From Alistipes sp. CHKCI003 (GTDB lineage Bacteria; Bacteroidota; Bacteroidia; Bacteroidales; Rikenellaceae), in assembly GCF_900021155.1 (NCBI RefSeq), contig NZ_FCNT01000042.1, positions 1 through 60,031 of the forward strand: a DNA stretch of 60,031 bases. Direction: 5' to 3'. Position numbers and translations under genes: made by a program. Numbering within the stretch: position 1 is the stretch's first letter; every line of letters begins with the position of its first letter. The notes under the pieces were generated by a model that saw only the letters and a program-made list of their open reading frames with translations, was not told the DNA's origin and searched no databases. Below are positions 39,627 through 47,805 of the stretch, in pieces.

Positions 39627-40040
39627 ATGGACGAACAAACTCTCGTTGATAAACGTGCGCTCGATGCATTGACAGAAAACTACGAATCCTTCACGCTTGA
39701 AGATAAGGATGGCCATGAGGCTGAACTCCATCTTTATCCACTTCAACTGGGGCGACTGGCTATGATAAGCCGCCGTCTTATCAACCTTGACATGGCGCTT
39801 TCTGGAAATGCCGAAAACGATGTGATGAAAATGTGGCGAATTTGTGCCGACAAGCCGCACGAAGTCGCCGAAATCATAGCTATTGCAACCTTACGCACAA
39901 AATCGGATGTTGAAAATGAGCTCAAAGCCCGGACAGAACTTATCGAATGGTCCCCGACGATGACTACGCCAGCTCTTTCGAATATTCTATCTTCTATCGT
40001 TTTCAAATCGTATTACGGGGATTTTACGATCGCTATTCGC
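39627..40040 (+). pseudogene. tail assembly chaperone, 5' part, split by the satellite
   Basis: 138 codons up to GDFTIAIR at the attL core. Read into the element it would end YIIIFHIPT, an unnatural tail. Joined to 51904-51993 it continues SVKTLQVVITPPTEAERIATTEGAASGDK and stops, giving 167 residues. A second frame (-1) from about 39947 also crosses the site (FYDRYS joined to LGKNASGR), as in the overlapping G/GT chaperones of siphophages. The gene is needed for tail assembly, so the phage should be tail-defective until the element leaves. Confidence 0.85.
40034..40040. other. attL core TATTCGC
   Basis: Left copy of the 7-base identity. Left of it the tail chaperone frame is intact, right of it sequence becomes AT-rich and non-coding to 40206. 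Confidence 0.75.
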
Positions 40041-40206
40041 GCATATATAATAATTTTTCATATACCAACATAATATACTATTTATCAACAATATATATGC
40101 ACTTATTAGCTCTAAACACATTCTATTGCACATATAATTTGCATACAAAGTTCGAATATATGACTTTTTTAGGGTAATATTCCGCTTGTATTTGGGCATG
40201 AAAAAA

Positions 40207-40228
40207 GGCGGTGTTTCCCGCCTCCTTT
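40207..40228 (-). terminator. terminator of the satellite's leftward operon
   Basis: GGCGG-GAAACA-CCGCC followed by six T on the minus strand (the T run is at 40201-40206). It insulates the phage's tail genes from leftward satellite transcription. Confidence 0.8.
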
Positions 40229-40407
40229 CATTCATATTCCCCTCCCCACCGACGACGCTCATACCGTTTGCAATATGCGGCACTTTTCAGCGTCATTCGG
40301 CGGAGATGTTCACATAATTCCGCCGCTGTCATATTGAACGTCTGTACGCCCTCGGATGCAATATCATCACGCCGGCCGCCTCTCCGTTTGATTGGTCGTT
40401 CGTCCAT
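40228..40407 (-). CDS. small basic satellite protein, 59 residues
   Basis: MDERPIKRRGGRRDDIASEG then an HTH-like helix pair (MTAAELCEHLRRMTLKSAAYCKRY). Last gene of the leftward operon. A 9-bp inverted repeat TCTTTGATT/AATCAAAGA lies upstream near 40425-40450. Function unknown. Confidence 0.5.
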   Translation of the reverse strand: MDERPIKRRGGRRDDIASEGVQTFNMTAAELCEHLRRMTLKSAAYCKRYERRRWGGEYE

Positions 40408-40488
40408 ATCCCCGAATTTTTCGTATCTTTGATTGGTCGAGAATCAAAGAATCGGGGAGGGGTGGCCGTTGGGGCACCCTTTCTATTT

Positions 40489-40740
40489 TCAACCGTTTTT
40501 TGCCGTTTTATCGGGTTGCGTCCCGGCCCATTTAAGCGCGCATTCTCGTAACTGTTCATCTGTGATCTTAGGAAATAAATCCGGCTTGTCTGTTATTGCT
40601 TTATGTTGCGGGCGTCCGTCGTAATCGGGCAATTTTTCCGCCCATTCCATTGCTGCGCGTTTCGCTTCTTCGTCAGTGCCGGCATCGTATTTTTCCACGT
40701 GTTCCATAATCGTATTATTCGATATATTCAAGTGCCTCAA
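40489..40740 (-). CDS. hypothetical satellite protein, 83 residues
   Basis: Two similar halves of helical sequence (KRAAMEWAEKLPDYDG... and LRECALKWAGTQPDKT), suggesting an internal duplication. Overlaps the gene upstream by 26 bases. No family recognised. Confidence 0.5.
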   Translation of the reverse strand: MRHLNISNNTIMEHVEKYDAGTDEEAKRAAMEWAEKLPDYDGRPQHKAITDKPDLFPKITDEQLRECALKWAGTQPDKTAKNG

Positions 40741-41329
40741 GATTGACGTTGGACACCTTTCCGTCCTCGGTCAGATATAACAAATTTCGATACCCGCCGC
40801 CCTCGGCGCCGATTCCTGTATGAATGTATTTATGTTCGGACGCAAATGCGTTGAGGTTGTCGATAGCCTGTTTCACGGCCTCACAAAGAGCCATCGCCCG
40901 CCCGCGTTTTTCTGTTGCGGCGATAGTGTATTCATTCTCTTTTTCTTTGATCCACGTATCCGATAATACGACGGCGTGTTCATTGATTGCAAACGCATCG
41001 AGTTCAAGCGGATTCGTTGTCCCATATCTAACCGCTCGCTGAACGACTTTTGCAGAATCTTCGATAACTCCCTGTAAATGCGCATACGCTTCCTTAATCG
41101 CCTTGTCGCGCATATACGGGATTCGTATCTTTTTGCTATCCTCTCGTGCGAGCCTGTCGGCGGCACTTTTGGTTTCCGCACATTGATTATCGGCAAGGTC
41201 TTTAATCACATTGTCGGCAATCTCCAATCCGGAGCTCCTGAGTTGTTCGACCGCAGCCGATAGCGTGGGCAACACCTGTTCGTGTATGGATATTAAATCC
41301 TTTAATCCTTGTTTTTTGATTGATTCCAT
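40715..41329 (-). CDS. hypothetical satellite protein, 204 residues
   Basis: Long helical protein (SIHEQVLPTLSAAVEQLRSSG, RDKAIKEAYAHLQGVIEDSAKVV), no recognised domain. Just downstream of the satellite TerS, so a packaging or capsid-interference role is possible by position (satellites often carry such genes beside terS), but nothing in the sequence proves it. Confidence 0.55.
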   Translation of the reverse strand: MESIKKQGLKDLISIHEQVLPTLSAAVEQLRSSGLEIADNVIKDLADNQCAETKSAADRLAREDSKKIRIPYMRDKAIKEAYAHLQGVIEDSAKVVQRAVRYGTTNPLELDAFAINEHAVVLSDTWIKEKENEYTIAATEKRGRAMALCEAVKQAIDNLNAFASEHKYIHTGIGAEGGGYRNLLYLTEDGKVSNVNLEALEYIE

Positions 41330-41340
41330 GTTTTCGTGTA

Positions 41341-41799
41341 TTAATATTCGCTTTCAAGTTTCATTAAGTATTCCCGGGCTTCTTCCGGCGTTAGTGTACG
41401 CGGCGGTAGAATATCCGCCCCGTTCGCGCCTGTTATTTCCTGTCGCTCCACATATCCGCGCTTCTTGCCCCGTGTCTTTAGCGTAAAGATGATCGCTGTT
41501 TCGGATGGCTTTTCGATCCAACCCGCGAACTGCTTTTCGCCGTGATCATCTATTTCAAATTTCGGGACGCCTTGAATCAGCGTCCGCAAACGGTTTTCTG
41601 CCATATCGAGTATTTTCTCCCGTGCTTCATCGAATACTGCGCTAAACTCGGGGTCATTTTTAAGCCACCCGTATAGTGTAGATCGCCGGATGTTCAATGC
41701 GGCGGCGATGTCGCCTGCGATACCCGCCTTTGCTTCGCATACCTCGCGGAAAATATCGATTGTCGGCTTTTTGCCTCGGTTCTTTTTTATAGTGTCCAT
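41341..41799 (-). CDS. terS: satellite terminase small subunit
   Basis: 152 residues from the ATG at 41799. HTH at ~10-60 (IDIFREVCEAKAGIAGDIAAALNIRRSTLYGWL), then a C-terminal half nearly identical to the phage TerS (FAGWIEKPSETAIIFTLK, TRGKKRGYVERQEITGA, LPPRTLTPEEA). In known satellites the TerS keeps its TerL-binding part and changes DNA specificity, sending satellite DNA into helper capsids. There is no terL nearby. Strongest single evidence for a satellite. Confidence 0.85.
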   Translation of the reverse strand: MDTIKKNRGKKPTIDIFREVCEAKAGIAGDIAAALNIRRSTLYGWLKNDPEFSAVFDEAREKILDMAENRLRTLIQGVPKFEIDDHGEKQFAGWIEKPSETAIIFTLKTRGKKRGYVERQEITGANGADILPPRTLTPEEAREYLMKLESEY

Positions 41800-41818
41800 T
41801 TTGTAAGGTTTGTGCTTT

Positions 41819-42136
41819 TTATGTGTGTTCAACTTGTATAGTTTGCCTTTTTTCATGTGTCGAAGCTGCAAGCCTCCAAAGTTTACGGGCCAATACTTTA
41901 GCCTGTTTCGGGCTGAAATGCAACATAGCACAATCACCCTGTATGAAATCCGTGTCGTATTCGGAACAGTCCGGAACGTACAAAATAATTTCATCGTCGC
42001 CCTTGTGCTCGCCGCAACAATCAGTGATCGTGGTTCGCGCCCGGTCGAGTTTTAATCCAATGCCGTTAAGGTTTTCAACCTCTTTAGGTTTGCCCGCCGG
42101 TTGCTCTTTTCCATTTTTTTTCAGGTCGTGTGTCAT
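41819..42136 (-). CDS. hypothetical satellite protein, 105 residues
   Basis: Basic N-terminal tail (KKNGKEQPAGKPKEV) and a C-terminal helix (FSPKQAKVLARKLWRLAAS). No family recognised. Confidence 0.5.
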   Translation of the reverse strand: MTHDLKKNGKEQPAGKPKEVENLNGIGLKLDRARTTITDCCGEHKGDDEIILYVPDCSEYDTDFIQGDCAMLHFSPKQAKVLARKLWRLAASTHEKRQTIQVEHT

Positions 42137-42196
42137 AGATTTTGATTATTAAAACAGTTGTTTTTCTGTTGAATATCGGTTGTTTTCACAAAGCGT

Positions 42197-42529
42197 TTAT
42201 GATGCACGGTATCTGCCCGCATCGAATGCGTTCGATATGTAGAATGCGATTTTATCTGCGGTTCGCTTATCATCACCCCGAATACAGAGGGCCGTGCCAA
42301 AACCGAATTGTGAACTCGTCGGGTAATATGCGTATAGATTCCCGTCCCTGTCTCTGGCTTTGGGTGCTTTGAACACCTCGTAATAGGTCAGCCCTTCGGA
42401 GGTGGTCCGCCTGTAACAGTACATACCGTTGGCCTCGTTGTGGGCGATTTTCACAAACTTGTCGCCGTACTTCGTAAACTCGTCCCGCAATGGCGGGCAA
42501 AATTTGCTTTGTCTGCTATCCGTTTTCAT
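42197..42529 (-). CDS. hypothetical satellite protein, 110 residues
   Basis: Contains KFVKIAHNEANGMYCYRRTTSEGLTYYEVFKA... (split), a beta-rich pattern common in small Bacteroides phage proteins. Function unknown. 60 bases upstream of the terS-side genes. Confidence 0.55.
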   Translation of the reverse strand: MKTDSRQSKFCPPLRDEFTKYGDKFVKIAHNEANGMYCYRRTTSEGLTYYEVFKAPKARDRDGNLYAYYPTSSQFGFGTALCIRGDDKRTADKIAFYISNAFDAGRYRAS

Positions 42530-42606
42530 ATTTTTTCGATTATCTTTCCTGTTGTGGGCACTTGTTCCACCCGGGTGTTTTCATGCGCTGAAATCAAAAA
42601 GGTTTG

Positions 42607-44013
42607 TTAAAACGGCTCATCGTCGGCCACGGCCGCCCCGCCTTCGTAGTCGGTTATGCGGGTCAAGCTCTCATTATGCCGGAAGCAAATATCACCTGTC
42701 GCGCCCTCGCGGTTCTTAGCGATATGTAGCACCCCGACCCCCGCGGAGGAAATAGACCCGTATTTTCCCGCCTCGATGGTTTCGGCACCATACACCGCCG
42801 GGCGATCTATGAAAATTACCATATCGGCATCCTGTTCGATCGCTCCCGATTCCCGGAGGTGGGACAATTTCGGCGTTTTGTCGTCCCGTTGTTCCTCGAC
42901 CTTGCGGGAGAGTTGCGACAGCAGGATAACCGGCACATCGAGTTCCTTTGCGAGCAGCTTTGCCGCCCGGCTGGCGGCGGCGATCTCACGCTCGCGGTTG
43001 GTGTTCGGGTTGCGCATTGCGGTATCGACGAGCTGGAGGTAGTCGATAACGACCATCCCGCACCGTCCCCGGCGGTGCATCGCCTTGCATTGCGAGCGGA
43101 TCGAGTTCATCGAAATGTTCGCCCGGTCGTTGAGGTAAACCGGCATCGCCGAAAGGTTCGCGCCGGCCTGTTCGAGACGCGACCACCCCGGCCCGTCAAC
43201 ATTGCCCGTGCGGAATGCCGTCGGGGCTATGCCGGAATCGCCGACCAACATACGCCCGGCCAACTGCTCTGCGGGCATTTCCAACGAAAATATACACACC
43301 GGAATCCCGGCAGCAGCAGCGGCCCGGGCGAAGTGAAGCATTACGGCCGATTTACCCATACCCGGACGCCCGGCCAGCACGATAAGCTGGCCACCCCTCC
43401 ATCCGCCCGTAAGGGCATCGAGGCGCTGCAAGCCCGTAGGAATCCCGATGCATTCTCCGGCCTGCACAGCCCGTTGTCGCCGTTCGAGGTTGTCGATAGT
43501 TTTCCGCACGACCTCTGAAAGCGGCGCAATTTCGTCGGCGTGTGCTGCTGTGGCCGCAATAGTCGTTATCTCCGTTGTCGCCCAATCGAGGATACCGTCG
43601 GGATCGGAAGAGGCTCGGACGGCAAGCTCATAACCGAAAACAGCCAACCGGCGGCGAATAGCCGTATCGTTAAGTTGCCGGGCGTGGTCCAAAACGTTCA
43701 CCCCGGAACCCACGGCCGACGTAAGAGAGGCAAGATAGGCGGCCGGGTTGTCGATCTCGGGGAATTGTTTGCAGCGCTGCGCAAGCGTGTAGAGGTCGAT
43801 TTTCTCGTCTTTGTCATACATCGCCCGCATCACCTCGTAGATTCTGCCGTTTTTCGGGGCGTAGAACGCCGAAATTTCGACGATCTCCGCCACGTCGGAC
43901 AAGTACTCCGGTTCGAGAATCAAAGCGCCCAAAACGGCTCTTTCGAGTTCGGGCGATTCCGGGAGCGTCAAATCGCCGGAGCGGTTACAGGAAATTGTAT
44001 TTTCGCGTTTCAT
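42607..44013 (-). CDS. DnaB-like replicative helicase (satellite)
   Basis: 468 residues. N-terminal DnaB domain (LPESPELERAVLGALILEP), Walker A GRPGMGKSA (~225), Walker B VVIDYLQLVD (~325), LSQLSRKVEEQRDDKTP near 375. Full length. Opens the satellite origin for autonomous replication, with the DUF6291 protein upstream as likely partner; overlaps that gene by 29 bases. Confidence 0.9.
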   Translation of the reverse strand: MKRENTISCNRSGDLTLPESPELERAVLGALILEPEYLSDVAEIVEISAFYAPKNGRIYEVMRAMYDKDEKIDLYTLAQRCKQFPEIDNPAAYLASLTSAVGSGVNVLDHARQLNDTAIRRRLAVFGYELAVRASSDPDGILDWATTEITTIAATAAHADEIAPLSEVVRKTIDNLERRQRAVQAGECIGIPTGLQRLDALTGGWRGGQLIVLAGRPGMGKSAVMLHFARAAAAAGIPVCIFSLEMPAEQLAGRMLVGDSGIAPTAFRTGNVDGPGWSRLEQAGANLSAMPVYLNDRANISMNSIRSQCKAMHRRGRCGMVVIDYLQLVDTAMRNPNTNREREIAAASRAAKLLAKELDVPVILLSQLSRKVEEQRDDKTPKLSHLRESGAIEQDADMVIFIDRPAVYGAETIEAGKYGSISSAGVGVLHIAKNREGATGDICFRHNESLTRITDYEGGAAVADDEPF

Positions 44014-44722
44014 GGTTTGGAGTGTTTGCGGGTTTGTTAAATTCGGATTTACGGCGTATCCAATTCCGCGCGGCGGCTTGCCAGTTCTTCATCGGGGATT
44101 TACCGGACACTTGCCAGCCGTTCGCCTCGAAATGGTCGTAGAAACTTTCCGCATCCGTATCCGTTCCGTGAATCTTCGAAAAATAATCTTTGACTATTTC
44201 GAGCGCGGGGACGACAAACGCCGCGCGTTTGGTAGTCCCTCGGCGCGGCTTGTCCGCGCTTTCTTTACTCTCGTTAGAGAGTTTCTTTATATTCTCATCA
44301 TCATTATCATTATCATTATCATTATCGGCATCCACCGCATTCGATCGTATGCGACCGCATCCGCTTGTATGCGACCGCATCCGCTCGGTTCGCCAACGTT
44401 TGTTTGCATTTTCGGAATTTTTATTGCATACATCCGCATATTTGGCCCTGTCGCGGTCTATTTGAGTGCGCATAAGGCCAAACATCGAATATAACACCTC
44501 CCTATCGGTCGGTTCTTCTCCGTAGAGCACATAGCGTTTTACTGCATCGTCGATTTTAAGTCGCAAATCCGCTGGAAACGTTAATAACTGCTCCGCCCAA
44601 TCTGTGTAATACAAAAAATTCGGCTTTTCTTTCTGTTGCATATCTTCCACTGTACGTCGGTTGATAGCCGGCGTCCCTGCACACTCGCTGCGAGTTGCAG
44701 GAACTTTTTCCACCTCCGTCAT
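43985..44722 (-). CDS. DUF6291-like replication protein
   Basis: About 245 residues from the ATG at 44722 (an ATG at 44641 before KEKPNFLYYTDW is the other choice). N-terminal DUF6291 pattern (YYTDWAEQLLTFPADLRLKIDDAVKRYVLYG), an Asn/Asp repeat (DADNDNDNDND, from a hexanucleotide repeat near 44294-44325), then a C-terminal domain (FVVPALEIVKDYF, DHFEANGWQVSGKSPMKNW) typical of phage replication proteins. Likely initiator or helicase loader. Confidence 0.7.
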   Translation of the reverse strand: MTEVEKVPATRSECAGTPAINRRTVEDMQQKEKPNFLYYTDWAEQLLTFPADLRLKIDDAVKRYVLYGEEPTDREVLYSMFGLMRTQIDRDRAKYADVCNKNSENANKRWRTERMRSHTSGCGRIRSNAVDADNDNDNDNDDENIKKLSNESKESADKPRRGTTKRAAFVVPALEIVKDYFSKIHGTDTDAESFYDHFEANGWQVSGKSPMKNWQAAARNWIRRKSEFNKPANTPNHETRKYNFL

Positions 44723-44726
44723 ATCC

Positions 44727-45092
44727 TCAATCTTGATTTTTGGCACTTTTCGCAAGGTCTGACGCACTTTCGGCTTGTATCCTTACAGAAGAGGTCGTTT
44801 GCCGTTCCAGCCACGTCAAAAGCTCCTTTTTCGAGAAAACAAGACGCGGCCCTATTTTCCGGTATGGGATTTCGCCCTGAGACTTTTTGGTGTATATGGT
44901 TTGAACCGAGATTTTACAGCCGTTATCGTTCAAGAACGCGGCCGCCTCCTCAATAGTAAGATTGTCATTTTCGATGTTTTCCGGTACCGTGTTTTTCTTG
45001 GTGTAGGCTTCAAAGGCTTTCGACACGGCTGCCTCGATAGTTGTCTGCAACTGATCGGGCGTAGTTACGATTATTTCTGTCATAACGTCCAT
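44727..45092 (-). CDS. excisionase/MerR-type HTH protein
   Basis: 121 residues. HTH_17 pattern at ~45-95: LTIEEAAAFLNDNGCKISVQTIYTKKSQGEIPYRKIG (split) then FSKKELLTWLE. Such proteins act as excisionases or operon regulators. First gene behind promoter site E, so excision or replication would be turned on by the phage signal. Confidence 0.75.
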   Translation of the reverse strand: MDVMTEIIVTTPDQLQTTIEAAVSKAFEAYTKKNTVPENIENDNLTIEEAAAFLNDNGCKISVQTIYTKKSQGEIPYRKIGPRLVFSKKELLTWLERQTTSSVRIQAESASDLAKSAKNQD

Positions 45093-45126
45093 TTTTATCG
45101 CAAAAACTATTTTTGCAAATACACTG

Positions 45127-45157
45127 CAAACGTCGCAACGTTCGGCAGATTATGCAA
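45127..45157 (-). promoter_or_regulatory. shared promoter/operator, site E (satellite)
   Basis: TTGCATAATCTGCCGA, 11 bases, TTTG on the minus strand; one base off the phage form. A hairpin GCAAAAA-TAG-TTTTTGC lies in the leader. Drives the satellite Xis-like, replication, and TerS genes. Confidence 0.8.
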
Positions 45158-45239
45158 GTGTTGTGTCGTTTTTTATATGTTATTTTTCAACAATTTATCG
45201 ACATTTTGAGTGAGGTTGTATTTACACCCGTAAGCGGGT

Positions 45240-45566
45240 TTATTCTTCGCTCTCTATCAAACTTAACATCATCCAACTAACCCCTATAACCCAAGTTGAT
45301 ATAACTACACATTGGTAAGCTATTATAGAGATTGGCGCATCCGAGTTCATAATATAAAAACTGACGAATGCAAGACCGATAAAGCCAAAAAACATAAGAA
45401 TCGCTAATGCCGTCAATCCTGCCATTTTTAGACAGTTCTTTATCGACTTTTTGATTACCCGCCTAACAGCCTCTTCGGCCGCTTCATCTACTCGGGCATC
45501 GGTATAATCTTTCAGCCCTTGAATCAAAAAGCGGGTGCGGTTTAGTATGTCGTTCTCTCGGTTCAT
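45240..45566 (-). CDS. membrane protein, two transmembrane helices
   Basis: 108 residues: amphipathic N-terminus (RVDEAAEEAVRRVIKKSIKN), then helices AGLTALAILMFFGFIGLAFVSFYI (split) and IAYQCVVISTWVIGVSWMML. Overlaps the KRSDL gene by ATGA. Possibly an exclusion protein; no evidence beyond topology. Confidence 0.6.
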   Translation of the reverse strand: MNRENDILNRTRFLIQGLKDYTDARVDEAAEEAVRRVIKKSIKNCLKMAGLTALAILMFFGFIGLAFVSFYIMNSDAPISIIAYQCVVISTWVIGVSWMMLSLIESEE

Positions 45567-45805
45567 GATTGAGGCGGGATTGTGAGTTGATTATCTTTTT
45601 TAGTCGGTCTCGACCGCAATACCTCCAATATCACCCGGTCGCCGTCGAGAATCAGTATTCCGTGCCGGCGGGGATCGCCGCCTTTGGTTCGGTGTTCTGC
45701 CTCGCATTCGGTGCGGATGCGGACACAACGGAAGCCCGCCGCCTCGAAAGCCGCTCCGATCAGCGATAAATCGCTGCGTTTCGATACATATACTTGCTTG
45801 TTCAT
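45563..45805 (-). CDS. KRSDL-family protein (satellite copy)
   Basis: 80 residues. Shares KRSDLSLIG-AFEAAGFRCVRI and the rest with the phage gene at 23115 almost residue by residue, far more than either shares with 27597. Recent exchange between phage and satellite. Confidence 0.65.
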   Translation of the reverse strand: MNKQVYVSKRSDLSLIGAAFEAAGFRCVRIRTECEAEHRTKGGDPRRHGILILDGDRVILEVLRSRPTKKDNQLTIPPQS

Positions 45806-45808
45806 AGA

Positions 45809-46156
45809 TCAACCTTTGGATTGCGGGTTCGTAACACTTACCAACTGAAACATTGCCTCGGTAGTATCGGAGAAGATGTTGTTGATATTGGCCAGCAAGC
45901 ATCGGGGAGAGGTCAACTGAAGTGTCTTTCGGCACTCCATGATATTACCATATGGATCCCAAACGCCTCGTATCTTTACACCTCTTACGACCATTGTACC
46001 GCTCACGCCCAACACGGTAGTCTTGGTTACATCGCGCAGCACTTTGTCGATCTTGACGGGCAAACCGCACATCGTGCGATATGAGTTGTCGTCAAACATC
46101 GTGTCGAAATCGAACTCTTGTGTATTCACTTCGGGGAAAATCATCATCTTATCCAT
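45809..46156 (-). CDS. hypothetical satellite protein, 115 residues
   Basis: Alpha/beta mix (LPVKIDKVLRDVTKTTVLGVSGTMVVRGVK...). No family recognised. Part of the leftward small-gene row. Confidence 0.5.
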   Translation of the reverse strand: MDKMMIFPEVNTQEFDFDTMFDDNSYRTMCGLPVKIDKVLRDVTKTTVLGVSGTMVVRGVKIRGVWDPYGNIMECRKTLQLTSPRCLLANINNIFSDTTEAMFQLVSVTNPQSKG

Positions 46157-46157
46157 A

Positions 46158-46478
46158 TTATTTTCTGAATTTATAGGTTTGTTTCTTGAATATTGAATTG
46201 TAAATGCCGATAAAAGCGTCCTTTAAGTTTGCATAAAAAATAGCTGCATTAACAAAAGCGCAGAATCCCATAAAGAAAGCAGCAAAGCAAAGTGTCAAGA
46301 CTTTACCAAAAGGAAGTTCATCCATCAATGAAGGATGAGCGAACCTCAAGCTTACCACGTCATTTAGCGAGAGAGCTGCGAGCGCGCAACATCCGACTGC
46401 GAATATCAGGCTTACAACACAACTCCAACCGGACAACTCGAAGCAATCGCCGTCCCAGTTCCGAAACCGTGTTTTCAT
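46158..46478 (-). CDS. membrane protein, two to three helices
   Basis: 106 residues. Hydrophobic segments VVSLIFAVGCCALAAL and VLTLCFAAFFMGFCAFVNAAIFY. No family recognised. ATGA-type overlap with the small gene upstream. Confidence 0.55.
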   Translation of the reverse strand: MKTRFRNWDGDCFELSGWSCVVSLIFAVGCCALAALSLNDVVSLRFAHPSLMDELPFGKVLTLCFAAFFMGFCAFVNAAIFYANLKDAFIGIYNSIFKKQTYKFRK

Positions 46479-46648
46479 AATGATTCGGTTTTGAAAGTGG
46501 ATAATACTTCATTTATCATGTCCCGCAAGCGGATGAGGTCCCGCTCGTCCATATCGACGAAATCATCGCCTCCCAGCGATATGGACCACTTTTCGGTGTC
46601 GCCGTGCAGACGGTAGTCGTTCGTTTTCATCAGTTTTATATCTGTCAT
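46475..46648 (-). CDS. small acidic protein, 57 residues
   Basis: MTDIKLMKTNDYRLHGDTEKW...FVDMDERDLIRLRDMINEVL. Overlaps the membrane protein start by ATGA, which supports it as a real gene. Function unknown. Confidence 0.6.
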   Translation of the reverse strand: MTDIKLMKTNDYRLHGDTEKWSISLGGDDFVDMDERDLIRLRDMINEVLSTFKTESL

Positions 46649-46659
46649 CGTCTTAGTCG

Positions 46660-46872
46660 TTATTTGGTTGTCGTATTCTGTTCGATTACGCGCCCCATAA
46701 GGGCGTGAAGGGCTTTCAACTCCTCGAAAGTAAGGGGATCGCCTTGAAGCACATCAGCTTCGCCCCACCCGAGGTAATAAATGATTTCGGGCGCTTGCCC
46801 CGCCGCACTGTGAATCTCGTCGCGGTAAATCTGGATATTAGCAAGGTTGTCGACGGGTTTATTCTGCATCAT
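46660..46872 (-). CDS. hypothetical protein, 70 residues
   Basis: From the ATG at 46872 (MMQNKPVDNLANIQIYRDEI...). Contains IIYYLGWGEADVLQGDPLTFEEL. Overlaps the gene upstream by 14 bases. Confidence 0.5.
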   Translation of the reverse strand: MMQNKPVDNLANIQIYRDEIHSAAGQAPEIIYYLGWGEADVLQGDPLTFEELKALHALMGRVIEQNTTTK

Positions 46873-47197
46873 GATCGTTAGCTGTTTGAGGGGTTGCAAT
46901 TCTGTCTAAATCGCACAGCAGAGAATAACTCAGGTAATGATCCTCCAACGTGGAAATTACCACGTCAAGAGGGCCTAACACTTCATTGCGACAGTCAATG
47001 ACACCACGCGGGTCGGATTCCACTGTTTCGACAAAAGCCGCGCGCAACGATTTCGCATTGTCGAGTACAGACAGCCATTTACGGGTGTTGTCGCTAATCG
47101 GGAGAATTTGAATATCGCCCATTGAGGGGCGAGGGGTTCCGTCAGATGCGACGGAGACGACGGGTACGGGCGTACCCTGTTTCTGAGAGTGTAACAT
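46859..47197 (-). CDS. hypothetical protein under leader RNA A2
   Basis: 112 residues, helical C-terminus (RNEVLGPLDVVISTLEDHYLSYSLLCDLDRI). Its start codon is the target of the antisense in leader RNA A2, so it heads a controlled operon. Function unknown. Confidence 0.6.
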   Translation of the reverse strand: MLHSQKQGTPVPVVSVASDGTPRPSMGDIQILPISDNTRKWLSVLDNAKSLRAAFVETVESDPRGVIDCRNEVLGPLDVVISTLEDHYLSYSLLCDLDRIATPQTANDHDAE

Positions 47198-47210
47198 TAG
47201 ATTTAGGATA

Positions 47211-47330
47211 AATAAAAAAGCCGTCGTAAGGTGTCCTACGCTCTAATGCAAGCGCCGGGGCGTTTCCGCTACCCGCACCATAGACGGCAAATTGTGGATA
47301 GAAATAATTCATAGCATTAGATTTAGGATA
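47211..47330 (-). ncRNA. structured leader RNA A2 with start-codon antisense (satellite)
   Basis: Promoter box TATATTTG just upstream. P1 GCCGTC/GACGGC (47283-47288, 47220-47225), GGTG/CACC, core GGGTAGCGGAAACGCCC with GCG-GAAA-CGC, then GCTTGCAT and T6. CATTAGAGCGTAGGA (47234-47248) can pair 7+4 bases with TCCTAAATCTAATG (47195-47208) at the next start codon. The 16-base sequence CATTAGATTTAGGATA (plus strand) occurs at 47195 and 47315. Same family as RNA A1. Confidence 0.65.
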
Positions 47331-47378
47331 TTGCAAATATAGCCCTTATTTTTGAAACCGCAAGGGCTGGGGCGGTTT

Positions 47379-47696
47379 TTAATACACCGTTACGAAATTC
47401 TCCACCTTGAACGAGCGCCAGCCGCCCGCCTCGACGTCGTAATACCTGACCGTCTGGCCGTCATCGGGGCGCCCCGTCCCTTTGATGGTAGATTCAACAT
47501 CGTGCAGCGTGCCCGCCGCCTTGCGCAGTGTGCCGTCCGCTTTCTCGTATGCGAACCGGACCACCCCGGCCCGCATCCGCTTCGTCAATCGGTAAAGTGC
47601 CCACGCCTTCGAAAGGCACACGGCGAAGGCTTTCCCCGTCGAGCGGAACAACGTCCACGCCCGCCGCATAATCGTTTGTAAATCGTTTCTTTTCAT
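47379..47696 (-). CDS. SH3-like protein (satellite copy)
   Basis: 105 residues: MKRNDLQTIMRRAWTLFRSTGKAFAVC... ending RYYDVEAGGWRSFKVENFVTV. Paralogue of the phage gene at 27269 with the same two-part layout. Function unknown. Confidence 0.65.
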   Translation of the reverse strand: MKRNDLQTIMRRAWTLFRSTGKAFAVCLSKAWALYRLTKRMRAGVVRFAYEKADGTLRKAAGTLHDVESTIKGTGRPDDGQTVRYYDVEAGGWRSFKVENFVTVY

Positions 47697-47714
47697 CGTT
47701 CTGTTATTGTTTGA

Positions 47715-47792
47715 TTAACGAATATTGCCGCCTCCTTTGAGTGCATCACCGAGCCAGCAAAAAGCCATGATAAGCGATAAAATCAGTGTCAT
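47715..47792 (-). CDS. membrane micro-protein, 25 residues
   Basis: MTLILSLIMAFCWLGDALKGGG..., one short hydrophobic helix and Gly-rich end. Between two genes of the operon. Could be real or chance. Confidence 0.35.
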   Translation of the reverse strand: MTLILSLIMAFCWLGDALKGGGNIR

Positions 47793-47805
47793 ATTGGGAT
47801 TCGTA

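Noticed and set aside
39947..40177. Stand-alone 76-residue gene
   Set aside because: It is the beginning of the second chaperone frame running into the satellite; only the joined form is meaningful.
47142..47336. 64-residue frame (YPKSN...YPKSN)
   Set aside because: Coincides with leader RNA A2; the repeated YPKSN is the direct repeat of the start region.
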